Below are positions 58,687-64,000 of a stretch of 64,000 bases of DNA, one piece after another. Each line of letters opens with the position of its first letter. The first letter of the stretch is position 1. Made by a program: the position numbers and the translations under genes. Below the pieces are notes generated by a model, which worked only from the letters and a program-made list of their open reading frames with translations, was not told the DNA's origin and did no database searches. Source of the DNA: Segniliparus sp051660745 (GTDB lineage Bacteria > Actinomycetota > Actinomycetes > Mycobacteriales > Mycobacteriaceae); contig NZ_JBOFQF010000047.1 in NCBI RefSeq assembly GCF_051660745.1, positions 26,613 to 90,612 on the forward strand, written 5' to 3'.

Positions 58687-60263
58687 CGGCTGCTGCTGCG
58701 CCTCGACCGCTTGCGCGGCGGCGGCAGCGCGCCCTCTGCCCGGAGCCTGGCGGCGTGCTCGGCGAGCGCGTCCACGAGGGCCGGGGCCGAGGCGACGTCC
58801 GGCTGCACGTCCACGCGAAGGCCGAATTCCTGCGCCGTCTCCACGGTCTTGGGCCCGATGCACGCGATGATCGTGCGGGCGTGCGGCTTGCCCGCGATCC
58901 CGACGAGGTTGCGGACCGTGGAGGACGAGGTGAAGCAGACCGCGTCGAAACCGCCGGTCTTGATCATCTCGCGGATGTCCGCGGGCGGCGGCGCCGCCCG
59001 CACGGTGCGGTACGCGGTCACGTCGTCGACTTCCCAGCCGCCGTCGCGCAAGCCCGCCGCCAACGTCTCGGTCGCGATGTCCGCGCGAGGCAGGAGCACC
59101 CGGTTCACCGGGTCGAAGACTTCGTCGTACGGCGGGAACTCGTCGAGGAGGCCGAGCGAGGACTGCTCGCCCTCGGGCACGAGCTCGGGCTCGATGCCGA
59201 ACTCGCGCACGCGCTTGGCGGTCGCGGGGCCGACGCAGGCGATCTTCACGCCGGAGAACGCACGGGCGTCGAGGCCGAACTCGTTGAACTTCTCCCAGAC
59301 CGCGCGCACGGCGTTGGTGGAGGTGAACACCACCCACTGGTACCGGCCGTCCACCAGGCCCTTCACCGCGCGTTCCATCTGCGCGGGGCTGCGCGCGGGC
59401 TCCACCGCGATGGTCGGCACCTCGACGGGGATGGCGCCGTGCGAGACGAGCCGCTCGCACATCTCGCCCGCCTGGTCCTTCGTGCGCGGCACGAGCACGG
59501 ACCAGCTGAACAGCGCCCGGCTCTCCCACCAGTTGAGCTTCGAGCGCTGGCCGACGACCCTGCCGACGGTGAGCACGAGGGGGTCCGGCAGCTCGGCGCC
59601 CATCTGGGACAGCCCGGAGAGGGTGGACTCGAGCGTCTTCTGCGTGCGGGTGGTGCCCGCCGAGGTGATGGCGACCGGGGTGTTCGGCGGCAGGCCCTGG
59701 TCGATCAGCGCCGCGCCGGTCGAGGCGAGCTGCTTGGCGGTCAGGCTCAGCACGAGCGAGCCGGGCGCTCCGGCGAGCGCGCTCCAGTCCACATCGCCGC
59801 GCAAGTCCGCCTCGGTGTGGATCGAGCCGAGCGGGATGCCTGCGTAGAGCGGGGCGGCGGCGGTCGCCGAGACCCCCGGGATGACGTCCATCGGGGCCTG
59901 GGACCGGGCGATGGCCAAGAGCTCGGTGACCACGTCCTCGCGCGAGCCGGGGTCGCCTGCGACGACACGGACGACGTCGTTGCCGTTCTTCGCCTCGTTG
60001 AGGAGCATTTTCACGATGTCAGACGGGTCGATCTCCTGGGGCAGGACCGTCACGTGCGGTTCCGGCTTGGCGGCGTTTTGGCCCTCGGTCGCCACGGCCG
60101 CCCGGCTTCCGATCAGCGAGAGGATGTCCTGCGGGACCGCCGGGTCCACCAGAGCCACGGAGGCGTCGAGCAGGGTCTCGCGGGCTCGCCACGCGAGCAG
60201 GCCCGGATCGCCTGGCCCGGCGCCGACGAAGACGACCCGTCCCGCGGTTTTCTTCTTCTCCAT
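58683..60263 (-). CDS. uroporphyrinogen-III C-methyltransferase / uroporphyrinogen-III synthase fusion
   Basis: A 526-residue fusion. Residues 8-245 are a tetrapyrrole methylase (FVGAGPGDPGLLAWRARETL; PGVSATAAAPLYAGIPLG). Residues about 270-500 are HemD (VLVPRTKDQAGEMCERL; VVFTSTNAV; CVGPATAKR; VCFTSSSTVRNL). The methylase may be degenerate: the Asp of the usual DxL/SAM loop is altered, as in the mycobacterial protein. HemD closes hydroxymethylbilane to uroporphyrinogen III. The start is at 60263 with a GGAGAA ribosome site. It overlaps hemB by 4 nt and follows hemC by 13 nt. Confidence 0.92.
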   Translation of the reverse strand: MEKKKTAGRVVFVGAGPGDPGLLAWRARETLLDASVALVDPAVPQDILSLIGSRAAVATEGQNAAKPEPHVTVLPQEIDPSDIVKMLLNEAKNGNDVVRVVAGDPGSREDVVTELLAIARSQAPMDVIPGVSATAAAPLYAGIPLGSIHTEADLRGDVDWSALAGAPGSLVLSLTAKQLASTGAALIDQGLPPNTPVAITSAGTTRTQKTLESTLSGLSQMGAELPDPLVLTVGRVVGQRSKLNWWESRALFSWSVLVPRTKDQAGEMCERLVSHGAIPVEVPTIAVEPARSPAQMERAVKGLVDGRYQWVVFTSTNAVRAVWEKFNEFGLDARAFSGVKIACVGPATAKRVREFGIEPELVPEGEQSSLGLLDEFPPYDEVFDPVNRVLLPRADIATETLAAGLRDGGWEVDDVTAYRTVRAAPPPADIREMIKTGGFDAVCFTSSSTVRNLVGIAGKPHARTIIACIGPKTVETAQEFGLRVDVQPDVASAPALVDALAEHAARLRAEGALPPPRKRSRRSSSR

Positions 60264-60276
60264 CACGATTCTCCAG

Positions 60277-61221
60277 TCACGACAGGCCGGGTTCGCCCTG
60301 CACGGCTCCAACGAGTTCCATGGCGCCCATGGAACGCAACGATTCGGCCACGCGGCGGCCGAGGGCGACCGCGTGGCTTTCGCTCAACAGCTCAGGGCCC
60401 ACCAGGTGAGCTTCTGCTTCTTCCCGGATCACGCGCGACCCGTCGATCGCGCACACCGCGGCCTCGACGCGAAGCGTCTGCGCGTCGATCCGGGCGAGCG
60501 CTCCGACCGGGCCGGAGCACCCCGCGTTGAGGTCTGCGAGGACCGCCCGCTCAGCCGCCGAAACGACTCGGCTATGCTCGTGGTCGAGCTTCGCGAGAAT
60601 CTCAACGAGGGAGGCTGCCGCATCGGCGCGGCACTCAACGGCGAGAGCTCCTTGGCCTGGAGCGGGCAGCATGACCGCCGGATCCAAAACCTCAGTCGCC
60701 TCTTGCGCTCGTCCGAGCCGCAAAAGGCCCGCTCGCGCCACGACAATGGCGTCGCACTCTGCTGTGGCAACCTTACGCATCCTGCTATCTAGATTGCCTC
60801 GTATCGGCTGAATTTCCAAGTCCGCACGTGCGAGGCGCAGTTGCGCGACGCGCCGGGGCGCTCCGGTGCCCACGCTGGATCCGGGAGGCAGTTCCGCCAG
60901 CGGGAAACCGGACCGGCTCACGAGCACGTCGCGGGGATCTTTGCGCTCCGGCACTGCCACCAGCGAAAACCTCGGGTCTTGCGCGGTCGGCAAGTCCTTG
61001 AGGGAGTGCACGGCGATGTCGATCTCGTCCGCGAGGAGGGCGTCGCGGAGCGCCGACGTGAAGACTCCGACTCCGATTTCGACGATGGGGCCGGAAACCT
61101 TGTCGCCGATTGTGTTCACAATCACAAGCTCCGCCTCTTCGCCGAGGCCTCGCAAAGCGTCGCGCACGGTGGCCGCCTGCGTCGTGGCGAGCAGGCTCCC
61201 CCGTGTGCCGACCCGGATCAA
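60277..61221 (-). CDS. hemC: hydroxymethylbilane synthase
   Basis: A 314-residue HemC. RVGTRGSLLATTQA (4-17) and the cofactor-loading Cys in DLNAGCSGPVGAL (near 240) are present, with GDKVSGPIVEIG and the substrate Arg in PIRGNLDSRMRK. It assembles four porphobilinogen into hydroxymethylbilane using a dipyrromethane cofactor. The start is a TTG whose last two bases overlap the hemA stop (TTGA); no ATG or GTG lies close to the conserved N-terminus. The weak start plus overlap implies translational coupling to hemA. Confidence 0.93.
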   Translation of the reverse strand: MIRVGTRGSLLATTQAATVRDALRGLGEEAELVIVNTIGDKVSGPIVEIGVGVFTSALRDALLADEIDIAVHSLKDLPTAQDPRFSLVAVPERKDPRDVLVSRSGFPLAELPPGSSVGTGAPRRVAQLRLARADLEIQPIRGNLDSRMRKVATAECDAIVVARAGLLRLGRAQEATEVLDPAVMLPAPGQGALAVECRADAAASLVEILAKLDHEHSRVVSAAERAVLADLNAGCSGPVGALARIDAQTLRVEAAVCAIDGSRVIREEAEAHLVGPELLSESHAVALGRRVAESLRSMGAMELVGAVQGEPGLS

Positions 61222-62687
61222 CGGCTTTGCCCCTGGCGTCCTTCCGGCAAGCTGTCCCGCTCGCCAGGCTCGTGCGGGATGCTTCCCGTGACAGCGGTGA
61301 CCGATCCGGGCGCGAGCCCGAACAGCTCGCGCAGCGCCTCGGCGTATTTGCCGCCGTCGCCGTCGCCCGCCAGCTCTTTGACCCGCGTCGTCGGCGTGTG
61401 CAGCAGCTTGTCCACCACGCGTCGCACGGTCTTGGTCACCTCGGCCCGCTGCGCGGAGTCCAGGCTCGGCAGTTTGGACTCGAGGCGGAGCAGCTCGTCG
61501 ACGACGACCTCGTCGGCCCGCTGCCGCAAAGCTGCGACCGTCGGCACGACGGACTGCTGGAGCTGGCCCTGCAGGTACGCCGCGACCTCCTTGGCGACAA
61601 GGGACTCCACCTCGGCCAAGGCTTCGCGGTCCAAGGCCTCCTCGTTGTCCTCCGACAACGACTGCGTGTCGACCACCCGGACGCCGGGCAGGTCGGCGAC
61701 AGCCGGATCGACGTCGCGCGGCACGGAGAGGTCGCACACCACGAGCTGCCGCAGGCCCAAGCCGCGATCTGCGGCGTTACTCCTCGCCTCGTGTACCACT
61801 TCGTCTTCCCGTACACCACGGCTCGGTGCGCCTGGCATCTCATCGCCTTGGACCCTGCGGCCGAATCCTGCGTCTTCGAAGTCTTCCGCGACGAGCAGCG
61901 AACCGGCGGCTCCCGCGCAGGTCACGAGGACGTCGAACGAGGGAAGGAGCCCGGCCAGGTCGGACATCGCCGCCGATCGCGCGGACAAGCCGCCCGCGCG
62001 GGCGGTCTCGGCCAGCCTCCGGGCGCTCTCCTGGGTCCTGCTCAGCGTCACGACCTCGGCCAGTTCCGGCGCTCGTCCCTTGAGGTCCGCGACCACCAAC
62101 GAGCCGATCGCTCCGGCTCCGACGATCCCCACTTTGGCTCCGGCCCAGCCCGAGGCCAGGTGCGTCTCGACCTTGTCGAGCGCCCTGGAGACCATGGAAG
62201 GGCCTGCCTTCGCCACGGAAGTCTGGCTCTGGGCCGCCTTGCCGGTCCGGAGCGCTTGCTGGACGAGCCCGTGCAGGCTCGCCCCGACAGTCCCCGTCGC
62301 CGTCGCGGTCGAGTACGCGGAGCGGACTTGCCCGAGGATCTGCTGCTCCCCCACCACCATCGAGTCCAAGCTGGCCGCGACGGAGAACACATGCTGCACG
62401 GCGGCTTTGCCGTAGTGGACGTAGCAGTGCTCGGTGAGCTCGCGCTCCCCCACGCCGGTGTGCCGCGCCAGGGCCTCCCCGATCCGGGCCACGCCCGCGT
62501 GGAAGGCCTCGACGACCGCCCAGACCTCGATCCGGTTGCAGGTCGAGAGCACCAGCGCCTCGGCGACGTGGCCCTCACCGATGATCTGGGCGAGCAGCTT
62601 CGGCTGCTCGGACTCGGCGACGACGACTTTTTCGAGCACGGGAAGCGGCGCGGTCCTGTGGGACACGCCAAGGACGAGCAAGCTCAT
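61218..62687 (-). CDS. hemA: glutamyl-tRNA reductase with an unusual insertion
   Basis: A 489-residue HemA, the first step of C5 heme synthesis. The catalytic Cys50 is in STCNR (48-52), the NADPH fold is GIVGAGAIGSLV (187-198), and the C-terminal dimerisation helices span about 355-455. Between LLVAEDF and LVVCDLSVPRDVDP there is an extra stretch of about 35 residues (about 271-308) that most relatives lack. The start at 62687 gives the normal MSLLVLGVSHRTAP. It opens a four-gene operon with overlaps of 4, 4 and one 13-nt gap. Confidence 0.95.
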   Translation of the reverse strand: MSLLVLGVSHRTAPLPVLEKVVVAESEQPKLLAQIIGEGHVAEALVLSTCNRIEVWAVVEAFHAGVARIGEALARHTGVGERELTEHCYVHYGKAAVQHVFSVAASLDSMVVGEQQILGQVRSAYSTATATGTVGASLHGLVQQALRTGKAAQSQTSVAKAGPSMVSRALDKVETHLASGWAGAKVGIVGAGAIGSLVVADLKGRAPELAEVVTLSRTQESARRLAETARAGGLSARSAAMSDLAGLLPSFDVLVTCAGAAGSLLVAEDFEDAGFGRRVQGDEMPGAPSRGVREDEVVHEARSNAADRGLGLRQLVVCDLSVPRDVDPAVADLPGVRVVDTQSLSEDNEEALDREALAEVESLVAKEVAAYLQGQLQQSVVPTVAALRQRADEVVVDELLRLESKLPSLDSAQRAEVTKTVRRVVDKLLHTPTTRVKELAGDGDGGKYAEALRELFGLAPGSVTAVTGSIPHEPGERDSLPEGRQGQSR

Positions 62688-62859
62688 AAGGCCCCACCGG
62701 CACAACTGCCCTGCGCGGCCAAGCTCGGCGCGATCAAATCCGGCCTCCTTGTCGAGTGCGATCTGGCGGCCTGCGACTGCCAGCTCCTTCTAAGGTAATC
62801 CCAACATCGCGTGTTCTCCAAGTCGTCCGGTGTGAGTTTTCATGTCGTGACCTGCTTAA

Positions 62860-62878
62860 TTAGGGTAGGCTACCCTTT
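62860..62878. promoter_or_regulatory. IdeR/DtxR-like iron box
   Basis: TTAGGGTAGGCTACCCTTT matches 15 of 19 positions of the IdeR/DtxR consensus TTAGGTTAGGCTAACCTAA and contains the palindrome AGGGTAG-G-CTACCCT. It lies between hemA and the SerB-like gene, about 50 bp upstream of the latter's -10 (TAGGCT, 62927-62932). It could serve one or both genes. Confidence 0.65.
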
Positions 62879-62926
62879 GAAACAAGATTCGTGGCCTGCC
62901 TCTTCGGAATTCTGGCGCGACGCAAG

Positions 62927-62932
62927 TAGGCT
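62927..62932 (+). promoter_or_regulatory. -10 element of the HAD-IB gene
   Basis: TAGGCT; the predicted leader is about 20 nt and contains AAAGGAGG ahead of the GTG at 62957. Confidence 0.5.
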
Positions 62933-62956
62933 AGAGGCGAGAAAGGAGGCGCGCGC

Positions 62957-63928
62957 GTGCCCCAAGATCGACAGAGCCTCGCAGGCGAAGCTGCCGCGGA
63001 GATGGCGCATGAGACCTTGCGCGCCCAACAGGTCGAGGACGAGGCGCGGGCCGCGCAGGAGCTCGAGTCGCTCGAATTGGACGAGGGCGAAAAAGAGCCC
63101 GAGGAAGTCCAGCCCGACCTCACCGCCGCCGCCTTCTTCGACGTTGACAACACGTTGGTGCAGGGCGCCTCGATCATCCACTTCGCCAGGGGGCTCGTGG
63201 CGAGGGACTACTTCAGCGCCCGAGACCTGCTCGGCTTCGTGTTCATACAGTTGAAATTCCGCATCACGGGCAAAGAGAGCTCCGAGGACGCCAAGCGGGG
63301 CAAGCAGCGCGCGCTCTCCTTCATCGAAGGGCGCTCGACCGAAGAGCTGCGCAGGCTCGGCGAGGAGATCTACGACGAGGTGATCGCCGGGAAGATCTGG
63401 CCCGGCACGCGCGCGCTCGCCCAGATGCACCTCGACGCCGGGCAGCAGGTCTGGCTCGTCACCGCGACCCCGGCGGAGCTGGCGCAGACTATCGCGAACC
63501 GGCTCGGCCTCACCGGGGCGCTCGGCACGGTCGCCGAGAGCCAGGACGGGGTCTTCACCGGCAGGCTGGTCGGGGACCTCCTCCACGGCCTCGGGAAGGC
63601 GCACGCGGTGCGGGCGCTCGCCGCGCGGGAAGGGCTGAACCTCAAGCGCTGCACGGCGTACTCGGACAGCCGCAACGACGTGCCGATGCTCTCGCTCGTC
63701 GGCACAGCCGTCGCGATCAACCCGGATCCGGAGCTGCGCGAGATCGCCCGCATCCGAGGCTGGGAGATCCGCGACTACCGCACCGCGCGCAAGGCGGTCC
63801 GGATCGGCATCCCCTCGGCGCTCGGGCTCGGCGTGCTCGCAGGAGCCACCACCGCGGTGCTCACGCACCGCGAGCAGCTGCGCGCGGCGTTCACCCGGGC
63901 CTGGCAGGCCGCGCTGCGGGCCGAGTGA
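62957..63928 (+). CDS. HAD-IB family hydrolase, SerB1-like
   Basis: A 323-residue HAD phosphatase. Motif I is FFDVDNTLVQGASIIHFARG (near 58), motif II is VTATPAEL, motif III Lys is in GLGKAHAV and motif IV is YSDSRNDVPML. A 50-residue acidic/Glu-rich N-terminus precedes the domain, and a hydrophobic segment lies near the C-terminus (GIPSALGLGVLAGATTAVL). Similar proteins beside hemA are annotated SerB1; the substrate is not proven to be phosphoserine. AAAGGAGG lies 7 nt before the GTG. It is divergent from hemA over a possible iron box. Confidence 0.92.
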   Translation: MPQDRQSLAGEAAAEMAHETLRAQQVEDEARAAQELESLELDEGEKEPEEVQPDLTAAAFFDVDNTLVQGASIIHFARGLVARDYFSARDLLGFVFIQLKFRITGKESSEDAKRGKQRALSFIEGRSTEELRRLGEEIYDEVIAGKIWPGTRALAQMHLDAGQQVWLVTATPAELAQTIANRLGLTGALGTVAESQDGVFTGRLVGDLLHGLGKAHAVRALAAREGLNLKRCTAYSDSRNDVPMLSLVGTAVAINPDPELREIARIRGWEIRDYRTARKAVRIGIPSALGLGVLAGATTAVLTHREQLRAAFTRAWQAALRAE

Positions 63929-63976
63929 CATGGGCGCCGAGCTGAGGCGCCGAGCGAGAACGTGAAAAAGAGCTGT

Positions 63977-64000
63977 GCCCCGGCGGATATCCGCCGGGGC
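63977..64000 (+). terminator. perfect palindrome at window end
   Basis: A 24-bp perfect palindrome (GCCCCGGCGGAT and its complement) starts 48 nt after the HAD-IB stop. It can form a GC-rich hairpin and probably terminates the gene; the downstream tract is outside the window. Confidence 0.75.

Overview
The window is high-GC actinobacterial DNA, almost certainly from a mycolic-acid-containing member of the Mycobacteriales. The best evidence is a block of ZapE-type ATPase, Rv2672-like secreted protein, arabinofuranosyltransferase AftC and MsrB (51.7-56.1 kb) that matches the M. tuberculosis Rv2670c-Rv2674 order, followed by a hemA-hemC-cobA/hemD-hemB operon beside a SerB1-like HAD gene (57.7-63.9 kb), as around Rv0505c-Rv0512. 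A MddA-type methyltransferase, a DUF664/DinB protein, DUF3097 and a Rv2466c-like thioredoxin-fold protein fit the same order. A rarer genus such as Segniliparus is possible, but I could not test that. About two dozen genes begin with a TANNNT-like -10 element only 6-8 nt before the start codon, which is the leaderless-transcript arrangement of this group.

Layout. 0-2.8 kb: minus-strand operon of a class III PLP enzyme and two choline-kinase-fold proteins (putative amino-alcohol kinase/phospho-lyase pathway). 2.9-8.6 kb: DinB protein, lipoprotein, DoxX-like membrane protein, and a sulfate-binding protein next to a SulP transporter. 8.7-15 kb: TetR/SDR/acyl-ligase unit with a clear operator, a second TetR, MddA, PaiB-like and HAD genes. 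15-24 kb: double-HTH TetR with an FAD monooxygenase, a metal-sensor/CDF pair, and a complete arsenic operon (arsR-acr3-arsC-arsI-CDF plus a glyoxalase). 23-25.6 kb: dioxygenase, then a LysR/SDR pair. 25.6-28 kb: a disturbed, lower-GC zone with a decayed esterase, an IS fragment, two unrecognised secreted proteins and about 0.9 kb without a gene. 28-36 kb: YhhN, SGNH esterase, UvrA paralogue, Kup, PoxB. 36.6-39 kb: a CsoR/CstR-type regulator with a near-perfect operator ahead of a thiol-redox/sulfide-quinone-reductase-like operon containing a 55-residue Cys-rich protein. 39-47 kb: sulfatase, DUF3097, MFS, LysR, then a methyltransferase-sigma factor-methyltransferase operon. 47-51.7 kb: secreted proteins, threonine dehydratase, GH20 lipoprotein whose 3' end is tandemly duplicated, and a heptad-repeat protein. 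51.7-64 kb: the conserved cell-wall and heme block.

Two themes recur. One is toxic-metal and thiol/sulfur chemistry: ArsR and CstR-like sensors, arsenic detoxification, sulfate uptake, MddA, SQR-like enzyme, MsrB. The other is compact operons joined by ATGA/GTGA/TTGA overlaps with promoters placed directly at the start codon. The most promising candidates for undescribed biology are the CstR-like/SQR-like operon with its tiny Cys protein, the SBP-SulP pairing, the sigma factor held between two alkyltransferase genes, an IdeR-like box between the heme operon and the SerB-like gene, and the low-GC secreted pair with its tandem operator.
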